Part shown: piece by piece, positions 41,071-49,301 of the stretch | Layout of the letters: every line of letters starts with the position of its first letter | Position numbering within the stretch: position 1 is the stretch's first letter | Assembly: GCA_035063765.1 (NCBI GenBank) | Contig: JAPSFT010000008.1 | Span: 1-64,000, forward strand | Direction: 5' to 3' | Origin: Deltaproteobacteria bacterium | GTDB lineage: Bacteria > Myxococcota_A > UBA9160 > PR03 | Length of the DNA: 64,000 nucleotides | Position numbers and translations under genes: made by a program | The notes under the pieces: generated by a model | Seen by the model: the letters and a program-made list of their open reading frames with translations, nothing else | Databases searched by the model: none | Told to the model about the DNA's origin: nothing

Positions 41071-42197
41071 GGCGCGTCCTGGAGCAGCCGGACCTTCTGG
41101 CCGGGGCGCAGCGTCTGGACGCCCGCGGTCACCACCACGTCGCCGGGTGCGAGGCCCTCGGCGATGCTGACCTCGCTGCGCCCCGACTGCTCGAGCACGA
41201 CGTTGCGGATCGCGACCGTGCTGCTGCCGGGATCGAGCACCCAGACGGCCGGCGCGCCGCTCGCGGAGGTCAGCGCCGAGGCGGGGATGCGGATCCCGCC
41301 GCCGCCGGCCAGGTGGATGCTGCCGGTCACGGTGGAGCCGAGCCGCATCGCCTCGGGCGGACCGCTGAGCCCGACCCGCACCTCGAAGGTGCGCGTGACC
41401 GGGTTCGCCTGGGGCGAGACCTCGCGCACGCGCCCGGTGGCCCGCACGTTCGCATCCGAGGCGAGCGCCACCGTCACCTCGGGATCGAGCCCGCCGGCCG
41501 CCTCCTTGACCCGCGCCGGCACGTCGAAGACCGCGTCGCGCCCGCCCTTTCGCGCGACCCGCACGATCATCTGCCCGGCCCCCACCACCTCGCCCGGCTC
41601 CGCGCCGACGGCCGTCACCGTGCCGGCCGCGTCGGCAAACAATTCGGTGTAGCCGAGCTGCTCGCGGGCCGTCGCGAGCTGGGCCTGGGCGGCGTCCACC
41701 TGCGCCACCGCGGCGTCGCGGGCCTTCTGCGCGCTCTCGAAGCGCGCGCGCGGCGCCACCCCGCGCTCGAAGAGCGAGCGCTGGCGGTCCGCCTCGAGCC
41801 GCGCGTCGGCCGCCCGGGCCTGGAGCGACGCCAGGTTCGCGCGCGCGGCCGCGACCGCGTTGTCGAGCGTCGTCGACTCGACCCGCGCCACGAGCTGGCC
41901 CGCGCGGACGCGGTCGCCGACGTTCACCAGGCGCTCGACCAGCCGCTGGCTCACGCGGAAGGCGAGGCTCACCTCCTCCTGCGCCTCGATGCGCCCGGTG
42001 AGCGACACCGTCTCGCCGCCCGGCAGCTCCTCGACCGTGATCGCGCGCACCGGGCGCACGTCGGGCGCCGGCGGCTCCTCGGCGGGGCCGCAGGCGGCGA
42101 GCCAGGCCAGCGCGCACGTCGCCGTGGCGAGCCGGCGGCGGGGTCGGCTCAGCCGGTCTCGCCGCTTCAGGGTGGTGAGTGCCGGAGCTTCGCGCAC
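41067..42197 (-). CDS. RND efflux periplasmic adaptor (membrane fusion) lipoprotein
   Basis: A 376-residue protein with a lipobox (WLAAC). The lipoyl half-motifs are LTGRIEAQEEVSLAFRVSQR and FADAAGTVTAVGAEPGEVVG, flanking a helical hairpin (about 110-175, many Ala/Arg/Gln). Beta-barrel and membrane-proximal domains run to residue 376. It bridges the RND permease to an outer-membrane channel. GAGGGAGG lies about 7 nt before GTG 42197. A TAGGCT hexamer on the minus strand (42233-42228) may be its -10. Confidence 0.9.
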   Translation of the reverse strand: MREAPALTTLKRRDRLSRPRRRLATATCALAWLAACGPAEEPPAPDVRPVRAITVEELPGGETVSLTGRIEAQEEVSLAFRVSQRLVERLVNVGDRVRAGQLVARVESTTLDNAVAAARANLASLQARAADARLEADRQRSLFERGVAPRARFESAQKARDAAVAQVDAAQAQLATAREQLGYTELFADAAGTVTAVGAEPGEVVGAGQMIVRVARKGGRDAVFDVPARVKEAAGGLDPEVTVALASDANVRATGRVREVSPQANPVTRTFEVRVGLSGPPEAMRLGSTVTGSIHLAGGGGIRIPASALTSASGAPAVWVLDPGSSTVAIRNVVLEQSGRSEVSIAEGLAPGDVVVTAGVQTLRPGQKVRLLQDAP

Positions 42198-42301
42198 GCC
42201 GCGCCTCCCTCGTGGTTCGGGCGCCGCAGCCTACACGAAGGCTCGCGGTTGTCCCGCGCGGTCCACCCGCAGTCCCCTCCGTTGGCGCGCGGTCGCCGGT
42301 C

Positions 42302-42339
42302 TTGACCCTAGTAGCTACCAGAGGCTACTTTGCTGGCGA
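42302..42339 (+). promoter_or_regulatory. Promoter and inverted-repeat operator of the Phd-PIN module
   Basis: TTGACC (42302-42307), an 18-bp spacer and TACTTT (42326-42331) end 7 nt before ATG 42339. AGTAGC (42310-42315) and GCTACT (42324-42329) form a perfect inverted repeat between -35 and -10, as expected for autorepression by the antitoxin. Confidence 0.55.
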
Positions 42340-42629
42340 TGAAGGCCGTTGCCATCAAGGAGCTCAAGAACCGGCTCAGCGCCTATCTGCGCGAGGTGAG
42401 CAACGGCGAGGTCGTGCTGGTGACCGACCGGGGCCGGGTGGTGGCCGAGCTGCGCCAGCCGAGCACCGGCGTGGTCCTCGGCGCCCACGACCAGGCCCTG
42501 GAGCGGCTCCGCGCCGAGGGGGTGCTCGCCCCCGGCCTCCCCCAGGATCCGCGCGCCTATCGCAGCTCACCGCTCGCGCGAGCGGTTGCGAGCCGCGACC
42601 TCCTCGACGCGGAGCGCGGCGAGCGGTGA
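42339..42629 (+). CDS. Type II antitoxin, Phd/YefM family
   Basis: A 96-residue antitoxin. The N-terminus MKAVAIKELKNRLSAYLREV, followed by the VLVTDRGRVVAEL strands, is the Phd/YefM DNA-binding fold. The C-terminal half is the likely unfolded toxin-binding region. ATG 42339 is preferred to the in-frame TTG 42330, which falls inside the -10/operator. Its stop overlaps the toxin start (GTGA at 42626). Confidence 0.85.
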   Translation: MKAVAIKELKNRLSAYLREVSNGEVVLVTDRGRVVAELRQPSTGVVLGAHDQALERLRAEGVLAPGLPQDPRAYRSSPLARAVASRDLLDAERGER

Positions 42630-43057
42630 CGCTCTATGTCGAGACCAGCGCCGTGCTGCGCTGGCTCTTCGCCGAGGAGCACGGGGAGGCGGTGCGATCG
42701 GCCCTCGTCGCGGCGGAGAAGGTCACCTCGTCACGGCTCGGCCTGATCGAGACCCGCCGGGTCGTCCGCCGCGCCGAACGCGAGGGGCGCATCACGGCGG
42801 CGCAGGCCGCCGACCTGCTGGCCCTCTTCGCCCAGGCCGCTTCGACCTGGGCGATCCTCGAGATCTCGGAAGAGATCGCCCGCCGCGCCGAGGAAGGCTT
42901 CCCGAGCGAGCCGGTGCGCACGCTCGACGCCATCCATCTCGCGAGCGCCCTCTTCCTCCGCCAGTCCTTTCCCGACCTCGTGATCCTGACCGCCGACGAG
43001 CGCGTGCGCGCGAACGCCGTGCTGCTCGGCTTCGTGGCGGCGAGCCTCCGCGCCTGA
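42626..43057 (+). CDS. Type II toxin, PIN-domain ribonuclease (VapC-like)
   Basis: A 143-residue PIN protein: LYVETSAVLRWL at the N-terminus (Glu at the position usually held by Asp, as in one VapC subgroup), a conserved Glu in GLIETRR, RTLDAIHLASAL (Asp) and ILTADERVRANA (Asp). Together they form the Mg-dependent RNase site. Coupled to the antitoxin. Targets are unknown, and VapC toxins commonly cut tRNA or rRNA. Confidence 0.88.
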   Translation: MTLYVETSAVLRWLFAEEHGEAVRSALVAAEKVTSSRLGLIETRRVVRRAEREGRITAAQAADLLALFAQAASTWAILEISEEIARRAEEGFPSEPVRTLDAIHLASALFLRQSFPDLVILTADERVRANAVLLGFVAASLRA

Positions 43058-43065
43058 CCCGGGGA

Positions 43066-43079
43066 TACACTTTCCGCGA
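43066..43079 (+). promoter_or_regulatory. Leaderless-type promoter of the ThrE-like gene
   Basis: TACACT at 43066-43071 lies 7 nt before ATG 43079 with no Shine-Dalgarno. Confidence 0.4.
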
Positions 43080-44356
43080 TGGTGCCGGCCGATCCGCCCG
43101 ACACGGGCGTCCTGCTCGAGTTCCTGTACCGGATCGGGCAGGCCTACCTCGGCTGCGGCGAGCAGACGGCGCAGGTCGAGCTGATCCTGCGCCGGATCGC
43201 CGCCGCCAACGGCGCGCGCCGGGCGCGCGTCGTGACCTTTCCGACGGCGGTCTTCATCACGCTGCACGACGGGGAGGGCGAGCGCGTCACGCTCTCCGAG
43301 GGGCCGCTCGAGCCGCTGCGGCTCGACCAGATGGCGGACGTCTACGCGCTCGGGAGCGCGGCCCAGCAGGGCGGGATCGCGCCGCGCGAGGGCCTCGAGC
43401 GGCTTGCGGAGATCCTCCAGGAGCCGCCGCGCTTCGGGCCCGCCGGGGGGTTGCTCGGCCACACGATCCTGACCGTCGGCCTCGCGATGGTGCTGGCGCC
43501 GGCGGTCGAGGGCCTCGCCGCGGCGGCCGTGCTGGGCGCGATCGTCGGCGCGCTCAAGGTCCTGAACCGCGACCGGCCGCTGCTGGCGATGCCCCTGCCG
43601 GTGGTGGCGGCAAGCCTCGTCTCGGCGTTCGTCTTCCAGGGCGCCGAGTGGGGGCTCCCCGTCGACCCCCTCCAGCTCCTGATCCCGCCGCTCGTGACCT
43701 TCCTGCCCGGCGGCATGCTGACCCTCGCGATGGTGGAGCTCGCCTACGGCGACATGGTGAGCGGCTCGACCCGGCTCGTGACCGGCTTCGTGCAGCTCCT
43801 GCTGCTCGCCTTCGGGCTCGCCGCCGGCGCCTTCATGATCGGCTACCCGGTGGACGACCTGCTCGGGCCGCCTGCCCGGCTCATCGGGCCGCCCTGGGTC
43901 GCGTGGGCGGGCGTCGTGGTGTTCGGGCTCGGCATCTACCTGCACTTCTCGGCGCCGCGCCGCTCGCTCGCCTGGATGCTGGCCGTGCTGCTGGTCGTGT
44001 TCGCGACCCAGCGCGCGGCGGCGGGCTTCGCCCCGAGCGAGGTCAGCGGCTTCTTCGGGATGCTCGTCGCGATGCCGCTCGGCTACCTGGTGCAGCTCCG
44101 CTTCCACGGCCCGCCGGCGATGGTGACCTTCCTGCCGAGCTTCTGGATCGTGGTGCCGGGCTCCCTCGGGCTGGTCAGCGTGACCCGCATGCTGAGCGAC
44201 CGCGCCGCCGGGGTCGACGGGATCGTCACCGTGCTGGTCGTGCTGATCTCGGTCGCCCTCGGCACGCTGGTCGGCGCCGCGCTCTACAAGGCGCTCACCG
44301 AGAGCTTCGGCTGGTGGCAGCTCCAGATCGGCCGCGCCTTGCGGCGCAAGCGCTGA
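43079..44356 (+). CDS. Threonine/serine exporter family protein (ThrE; DUF1212 + DUF3815)
   Basis: A 425-residue protein. The cytoplasmic N-terminal domain (about 1-130, FLYRIGQAYLGCGEQTAQVE) is the DUF1212 unit. About ten transmembrane helices follow in two halves, corresponding to the ThrE and ThrE_2 parts fused in Corynebacterium ThrE. FLPGGMLTLAMVELA is conserved. It may export threonine, serine or another small solute. Confidence 0.85.
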   Translation: MVPADPPDTGVLLEFLYRIGQAYLGCGEQTAQVELILRRIAAANGARRARVVTFPTAVFITLHDGEGERVTLSEGPLEPLRLDQMADVYALGSAAQQGGIAPREGLERLAEILQEPPRFGPAGGLLGHTILTVGLAMVLAPAVEGLAAAAVLGAIVGALKVLNRDRPLLAMPLPVVAASLVSAFVFQGAEWGLPVDPLQLLIPPLVTFLPGGMLTLAMVELAYGDMVSGSTRLVTGFVQLLLLAFGLAAGAFMIGYPVDDLLGPPARLIGPPWVAWAGVVVFGLGIYLHFSAPRRSLAWMLAVLLVVFATQRAAAGFAPSEVSGFFGMLVAMPLGYLVQLRFHGPPAMVTFLPSFWIVVPGSLGLVSVTRMLSDRAAGVDGIVTVLVVLISVALGTLVGAALYKALTESFGWWQLQIGRALRRKR

Positions 44357-44397
44357 CGGGGCCGTGGGCGCGGTGGCGCGTTCTCGGGACGCCGAGG

Positions 44398-44523
44398 CGC
44401 GGTCGGTGGGAGGGTCCCTCCTCCACTTAGCTCGCCGCGCGCGGGCGCGGCGGGGGCGAGGACGCTCGCCGACCGAGGGCGCGGCTTCGAATGCGTTCCG
44501 GAGGGACCCTCCCACCGACCGCG
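44398..44523. mobile_element. 126-bp element with perfect 24-bp inverted ends (MITE-like or structured RNA)
   Basis: Positions 44398-44421 and 44500-44523 are perfect reverse complements of each other over 24 bp. They begin CGCGGTCGGTGG and include the self-complementary core GGAGGGACCCTCC region. The 78-bp interior holds a second hairpin, 8 bp with a 4-nt loop (44433-44452). No ORF is present. It lies between thrE (+) and arcA (-), both ending here. It could be a MITE, a bidirectional transcription barrier or a structured RNA. Confidence 0.6.
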
Positions 44524-44612
44524 GTGGGACCCGGGTGGCACACGATCCTGTTCGTGAACCACGGGCATCCCCACCCGACCGCGACCTCAGCCTTCACGCC
44601 CGGCGTGTGCGT

Positions 44613-45860
44613 TCAGTAGTCGACCGGGTCGCGGGTGATCGGGCAGGTCATGCAGTGGCCGCCGCCGCGCCCGCGGCCGAGCTCGGCGCCGACGATCGTG
44701 ATCACCTCGATGCCCTCCTTGCGGAGCAGGGTGTTCGTGTAGGTGTTGCGGTCGTAGGCGTAGACGACGCCCGGCGAGGCGCACACGAGGTTCGCGCCGC
44801 TGTCCCACTGGGTCCGCTCGCGCTGGTAGTCCGTGCCGCCCGTCTCCACCACGCGCATCTTCTTCAGCCCCAGGGCCTCCTTCACCACGTCGACGAAGGC
44901 GCCCTGGTCGGCGCGCAGCTCGACGCCGCTCGGATGGCTGCTCGGGCGGTAGGAGTAGGTGCGCGTCTGCTTCATGAACTCGGGCGCCACCAGCACGCAG
45001 TCGCGGTCGGCGAAGGTGAAGACGGTGTCGAGGTGCATCGCCGCGCGGATCTTCGGCATCGCGGCCACGATCACCCGCTCGGCCGCCTTCTTCGCGAACA
45101 GCGCCGCCGCGAGCTGGCTGATCGCCTGGCGCGAGGTCCGCTCGCTCATCCCGATCAGCACGATCCCCTTGCCGATCGGCATCACGTCGCCGCCCTCGAG
45201 CGTGGCGAGGCCGTGGTCCTTGGTCGGGTCGCCCCACCAGACGTTCACCTTGCCCGCGAAATCGGGGTGGAACTTGTAGATCGCCGTGGTGAGGATCGTC
45301 TCCTCGTGCCGCGCCGGCCAGTAGAGCGCGTTGAGGGTCACCCCGCCGTAGATCCAGCAGGTCGTGTCGCGCGTGTAGAGGGTGTTGGGCAGCGGCGGCA
45401 GCAGGTACTCGGTGGCGCCGGCCGCCTCGCGCGCGGTCTCGAGCGCCTTGCCGCCGAGCTCCTTCGGGACCTCCTGGTTCGAGAGCCCGCCGATCAGGGT
45501 CTCGGCGAGCTCGCGGTCGCCGAGCCCCTCGAGGTAGCTCCGGAGCTCGTCGATGAAGCCGAGCCCCACCTGGTTCGGCACCACCTGGTTGTCGAGGATC
45601 CACTTCTTGCCCTCCGCGACGGCGACCGTCTCGGCGAGCAGGTTGTGCATCTCGACCACGTCGACGCCGCGGTCGCGCATCTTCGTGACGAAGTCGAAGT
45701 GGTCGCGCTTGGCGTTCTCGACCCACAGCACGTCGTCGAAGAGCAGCGCGTCGCAGTTGCTGGGCGTGAGGCGCTGGTGGGCGCGGCCCGGCGCGCACAC
45801 CAGCACCTTGCGCAGCTGGCCGACCTCGGAATGGACGCCGAACGCGGGGGATCCCGCCAT
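44613..45860 (-). CDS. arcA: Arginine deiminase
   Basis: A 415-residue enzyme that hydrolyses arginine to citrulline and ammonia. The active-site motifs are the N-terminal [40 protein letters not shown], and the nucleophile in [14 protein letters not shown] (Cys403). Length and ending match ADI. It lies 39 nt after the antiporter gene on the same strand. ArcB and ArcC, which would recover ATP from citrulline, are not in the window. Confidence 0.95.
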   Translation of the reverse strand: MAGSPAFGVHSEVGQLRKVLVCAPGRAHQRLTPSNCDALLFDDVLWVENAKRDHFDFVTKMRDRGVDVVEMHNLLAETVAVAEGKKWILDNQVVPNQVGLGFIDELRSYLEGLGDRELAETLIGGLSNQEVPKELGGKALETAREAAGATEYLLPPLPNTLYTRDTTCWIYGGVTLNALYWPARHEETILTTAIYKFHPDFAGKVNVWWGDPTKDHGLATLEGGDVMPIGKGIVLIGMSERTSRQAISQLAAALFAKKAAERVIVAAMPKIRAAMHLDTVFTFADRDCVLVAPEFMKQTRTYSYRPSSHPSGVELRADQGAFVDVVKEALGLKKMRVVETGGTDYQRERTQWDSGANLVCASPGVVYAYDRNTYTNTLLRKEGIEVITIVGAELGRGRGGGHCMTCPITRDPVDY

Positions 45861-45899
45861 GGGGGTTCTCCTTTCGGTAGGACCGGAGTGGGTAGCAGA

Positions 45900-47390
45900 T
45901 CAGATCGTGATGTAGCCCGTGACGAGCCCGTGGAGCCCGACCACCGCGCCGACGACCGTGACGGCGAACAGCAGCCACTCCGCCGTCGTGAAGAGCCGCG
46001 CGTTCTGCTCGCGCCGCGTGATGACGTACAGGACCGTGCCCGGCGCGTAGATCAGGAGCCCGAGCAGCATGAACTTCATGCCCGCCGCGAAGAGCAGGAA
46101 GAGCGTGTAGCCGGTCGCCAGGATCCCGACGATGCGGTCCTTGCCGAGGCCGCCGGTGTCGCGCTCGTAGCTCTCGCGGGTCTGGACGAGCTTCCACAGG
46201 AAGGCCGCCGACAGGAAGTACGGGATCAGCGAGAGGTGGCTGCAGAGCGAGAGCGCGAAGGTGAAGGCGTCGTCGGAGAAGAGGGTCGCGAGGAGCACGA
46301 CCTGCACCAGCGCCGAGCTCAGCACCAGCGCCGGCCCCGGGACGCCGTTCTCGTTCTCGCGCGCGAAGTAGCGGGGCATGTCGCCCTTCTTCGCCGCGAT
46401 CGAGAGCACCTCGGCCGCCATCAGGGTCCAGGCGAGGTAGGCGCCGAGCACGGAGACGATCACGCCGGCGCCGATGAACACGGCGCCCCAGGGGCCCACC
46501 GCCGCCGCCAGCACGCCGCCCACCGAGGGCTGGGCCAGCGCCGCGAGCTCCTCGCGGGGCAGGATCCCGTAGGCCAGGATCGAGACCGAGGCGAAGAGCG
46601 CGAGCACGGCCAGGAAGCCGGTCACCGTTGCGGCGCCGACGTCCTCGCGCTTCTGCGCGAAGCGCGAGTAGTTGCTGGCGCCCTCGATGCCGAGGAACAC
46701 GAACACGGTCACGAGCATGGTCGCCTTCACCTGCTCGAAGAGGCTCCCGTAGTCCCGGACGGCGGCCGTCCCGAGCGCGTAGACGTCCCCGTGCGCGTGG
46801 AGGTACTCCTGCGCCGCCGTGCTGCCGCCCCACAGGTTCGCGACGAAGACCTCGCTGTCGAGGTAGAAGATCGCCAGGACCACGAAGAGGAGCAGCGGGA
46901 TCACCTTCGCGATCGTCACGATCTTGTTGATGCCCGCGGCCTCCTTCACGCCGCGCATCACCAGCAGGTGGAAGGCCCAGATGCCGACCGAGGAGAGCGC
47001 CACCGCCAGCAGCGTGTTGCCCTCGCCGAGGGCGGGCCAGGCCCCGCCGAGCGTCGACTTGATCAGGATCCAGTAGGAGACGTTGCCGACGCAGGCGCTC
47101 GCCCAGTAGCCGAGCGCGGAGAGGAAGCCCAGGTAGGGGCCGAAGCCGGCCCGCGCGTAGGCGTAGACCCCCGCGTCCAGGTCCGGCTTGCGGTTCGCGA
47201 GCGTCTGGAAGACGAAGGCCAGCATCAGCATGCCGCCGCCGGCGATCGCCCAGGCGATCAGGGCGCCGTAGACGCCGGTGGCCTGCGCGAAGTTGCGGGG
47301 GATCGAGAACACCCCGGCGCCGACCATGCCGCCGACCACCATGGCCGTGAGGGTCGGGAGCGGCAGCTTCTGGGTGGAGTCCGTCGCCAT
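45900..47390 (-). CDS. arcD: Amino acid antiporter, APC basic amino acid family (arginine/ornithine-type)
   Basis: A 496-residue membrane protein with about 13-14 helices. It has the APC start LPTLTAMVVGGMVGAGVFSI, PRNFAQATG, GVYAYARAGFGPYLGFLSALGYW and FLGIEGASNYSRFAQKREDVG. The match is to the arginine:ornithine or arginine:agmatine antiporter branch. With arcA it would bring in arginine and export a product. GGGAG lies 6 nt before ATG 47390. Confidence 0.85.
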   Translation of the reverse strand: MATDSTQKLPLPTLTAMVVGGMVGAGVFSIPRNFAQATGVYGALIAWAIAGGGMLMLAFVFQTLANRKPDLDAGVYAYARAGFGPYLGFLSALGYWASACVGNVSYWILIKSTLGGAWPALGEGNTLLAVALSSVGIWAFHLLVMRGVKEAAGINKIVTIAKVIPLLLFVVLAIFYLDSEVFVANLWGGSTAAQEYLHAHGDVYALGTAAVRDYGSLFEQVKATMLVTVFVFLGIEGASNYSRFAQKREDVGAATVTGFLAVLALFASVSILAYGILPREELAALAQPSVGGVLAAAVGPWGAVFIGAGVIVSVLGAYLAWTLMAAEVLSIAAKKGDMPRYFARENENGVPGPALVLSSALVQVVLLATLFSDDAFTFALSLCSHLSLIPYFLSAAFLWKLVQTRESYERDTGGLGKDRIVGILATGYTLFLLFAAGMKFMLLGLLIYAPGTVLYVITRREQNARLFTTAEWLLFAVTVVGAVVGLHGLVTGYITI

Positions 47391-47424
47391 GTCGTCTCCC
47401 TGCGGCACGTGTATGATGGCGCCC

Positions 47425-47448
47425 GATCCGGCCCGGTCAGGCCGGATC
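47425..47448. promoter_or_regulatory. Inverted repeat in the divergent arcD / periplasmic protein gap
   Basis: GATCCGGCC (47425-47433) and GGCCGGATC (47440-47448) form a perfect 9-bp inverted repeat with a 6-bp spacer, close to a -10-like TATGAT at 47412-47417. It could be an operator for either direction. Confidence 0.4.
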
Positions 47449-47484
47449 CGACTCGGTCCGGCCCCAACGAGGAGTCCTCGAACC

Positions 47485-47829
47485 ATGAACGCCCGCACCC
47501 GTATTAGCACCTTTGCCGCCGCCGCCACACTCCTGTGCAGCCTCGCCGTAGCGGGCGCCGCCTTCGCGCAGGCGCGCGTGCACGAGAAGGTGAACATCGC
47601 AGTCACCGGCGACATCACGGCGCTCGACCCGGCCGCGCGCACGATCACCGTCAAGAGCACGCACGACGACGGGATCGAGTACACGGTCGACGGCTCGGCC
47701 ACGATCATGCGGGGCAGCCAGACGCTCGAGCTCGCCGACCTGAAGGAGGGCTGGAACGTGGTCGTCAACGGCCACCAGACCGGTGACACCCGCCTGCTCA
47801 CGATGATCAAGGTCGTGAAGGCCCCCTGA
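47485..47829 (+). CDS. Small periplasmic DUF5666-like protein
   Basis: A 114-residue protein with a signal peptide (about 1-29, ending AFA-Q). A short beta domain follows: GDITALDPAARTITVKST, YTVDGSATI, ADLKEGWNVVVNGHQTGDTR. This is the DUF5666/OB-like pattern. Function unknown. ACGAGGAG lies about 12 nt before ATG 47485. Confidence 0.65.
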   Translation: MNARTRISTFAAAATLLCSLAVAGAAFAQARVHEKVNIAVTGDITALDPAARTITVKSTHDDGIEYTVDGSATIMRGSQTLELADLKEGWNVVVNGHQTGDTRLLTMIKVVKAP

Positions 47830-47847
47830 CCGGATCGCCAGCCAGGC

Positions 47848-47938
47848 GGGGACGGTCCTGCGTTCCGCTCGATCAGGGACGGACTTGCGGCTCGCTGCGA
47901 GGTCTGTCCCCAATCGAGCGGAACGCAGGAGCGTCCCC
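47848..47938. repeat. REP-like palindromic element (26-bp arms)
   Basis: Positions 47848-47873 and 47913-47938 are reverse complements at 25 of 26 positions. The 39-nt loop contains a further near-perfect 9-bp stem (GGGACGGAC with GTCTGTCCC). The element overlaps the 3' end of the META-domain gene. The motif GTCTGTCCCC in it recurs at 42-51 and, reversed, at 55056-55065. Confidence 0.65.
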
Positions 47939-48877
47939 GGGCGCGAAGCGAAGGCGGCCGGTGCGGCGCTCGGGCGTGTCGTACTGGATCTCGAGCCGGC
48001 CGAACCAGAAGCCGATCCGGGTCGCGCGCTCGAGGGCGGCGAAGAAGCGCTGCTCGCGCGCGAGGACCGGCGCCGGGCAGGCGCGGCGGGTCGTGGCGAG
48101 CGGGCCGAGCTCGACGGCGTCGCGCTCGCCCGAGATCACCTCGGCCTGGAAGGTGTTGCAGCCGCCGGAGCCGGCGACCTTCGCGCCCTCGAAGCGCAGC
48201 TCGATCCCGGCGTCGGCCGGGACGGGCGTGGCCGCGTCGAGCCGGGTGAGGCGCCAGCTCGTCCCGGCGAGCTCCCGCACGCGCAGGCGCCCGCGGCGCT
48301 CGAAGCCGATCGGGCGCAGCTCGCCGTCCTCGACCTCGAAGGTCCGGCGCACGCGCTGGCTCGGACAGCAGAGCGCGTCGTTCGGGCCCGCGACCACCGC
48401 GTCGAGCACGACCCGCCCGTGATCGACCGCGAGCGCCTCCACCTCGGCGCGGTCGCCGATCGGCTGGGCCGGGAGCGCCCGCGGGCCCTCGGGCCGGTCG
48501 AGCACGGCCGCCAGGTGCAGGAAGGCGCCGCTCCCGCCCCCGGTGGTCTGGAGGAACACGAGGGCGTCGGGGCGGCCGTCGCCGTCGAGGTCGCCGTGGA
48601 CGATCAGGTACGGAATGAGCGCGGCCGTCGGCCGCGTGGCCAGCCCCGGCTCGGCGGGCGGACCCGTCCAGCGGCCCCCGCGCAGCCGCACCGGGCCGCC
48701 GTCCTCGAGCAGCCCCTCGTAGGCGAGCCCGCCCAGCACGTCACGCGAGAGCGTCGCGCTCGCGAGCGCGGGCGCTCCGGCGACGAGCGCCGCGAGCACG
48801 AGCGCGCGGAGTGCCGGGCCCCGGCGGCACCATCCTCCGCTCGTGGCGAGCGCGACCTCGATCGTGAGCGCCGGCAC
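47873..48877 (-). CDS. Periplasmic META-domain protein
   Basis: A 334-residue protein with a hydrophobic signal segment (about 22-42). The N-terminal domain (about 50-200) has a calcium-loop-like DGDLDGDGRPDALVF. A C-terminal META/HslJ domain (about 205-310) has LAGTSWRLTRLD, ELRFEGAKVAGSGGCNTF and ATTRRACP. The last 20 or so residues (from about SIGDRPRSE) are encoded by the palindromic element, which also supplies the stop codon. GTG 48877 is uncertain, since a start nearer the signal peptide is possible. Confidence 0.7.
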   Translation of the reverse strand: MPALTIEVALATSGGWCRRGPALRALVLAALVAGAPALASATLSRDVLGGLAYEGLLEDGGPVRLRGGRWTGPPAEPGLATRPTAALIPYLIVHGDLDGDGRPDALVFLQTTGGGSGAFLHLAAVLDRPEGPRALPAQPIGDRAEVEALAVDHGRVVLDAVVAGPNDALCCPSQRVRRTFEVEDGELRPIGFERRGRLRVRELAGTSWRLTRLDAATPVPADAGIELRFEGAKVAGSGGCNTFQAEVISGERDAVELGPLATTRRACPAPVLAREQRFFAALERATRIGFWFGRLEIQYDTPERRTGRLRFAPGDAPAFRSIGDRPRSEPQVRP

Positions 48878-48950
48878 CCGCCACCTCCCGGTTTCGGACC
48901 TATCCTACGCCTCGCCGCCGCTTTCCGCGCCGGCCCAGGAGGAACGAGTC

Positions 48951-49274
48951 ATGCGACGGATCACCCTTCCGGGAGCCGCTGCGCTCCTCGCCCTGGCCCT
49001 CGCGCTCCCGGCCGCCGCCGCCGAGGTGAAGGTCACGGTCGGCCACAGCAGGATCGACCCGGCCCGGGTGAAGATCGCCGTCGGCGACACGGTGGTCTTC
49101 CACAACGTCGACGAGATGCCGGGCGGCCACACCGTCGCCGCCAGGGACGGCTCGTTCTCGAGCCCGCCCCTCGCGAAGGGCGAGGCCTGGAGCCACACCT
49201 TCGACAAGGCCGGGACCTACCCGATCGGGATCGAGCAGCACCCGGACGCGGTGGGCGAGATCGTCGTCGAGTGA
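48951..49274 (+). CDS. Cupredoxin-fold periplasmic protein lacking the copper cysteine
   Basis: A 107-residue protein with a signal peptide (about 1-23). A plastocyanin-like domain follows: IDPARVKIAVGDTVVFHNVD, GGHTVAA, WSHTFDKAGTYPIGIEQHPD, GEIVVE. Plastocyanins bind copper with His, Cys, His and Met. Here the C-terminal loop reads YPIGIEQHPDAVG, keeping one His but replacing the Cys and Met. AGGAGGAACGAG lies just before ATG 48951. Type 1 copper binding is unlikely. Confidence 0.75.
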   Translation: MRRITLPGAAALLALALALPAAAAEVKVTVGHSRIDPARVKIAVGDTVVFHNVDEMPGGHTVAARDGSFSSPPLAKGEAWSHTFDKAGTYPIGIEQHPDAVGEIVVE

Positions 49275-49301
49275 AGGGCAGGCGGGCTTCCTGCAGGAGC
49301 C

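Noticed and set aside
45861-45899. Attenuator or riboswitch between arcD and arcA
   Set aside because: Only 39 nt with an A/G-rich ribosome-binding region and no stable fold visible.
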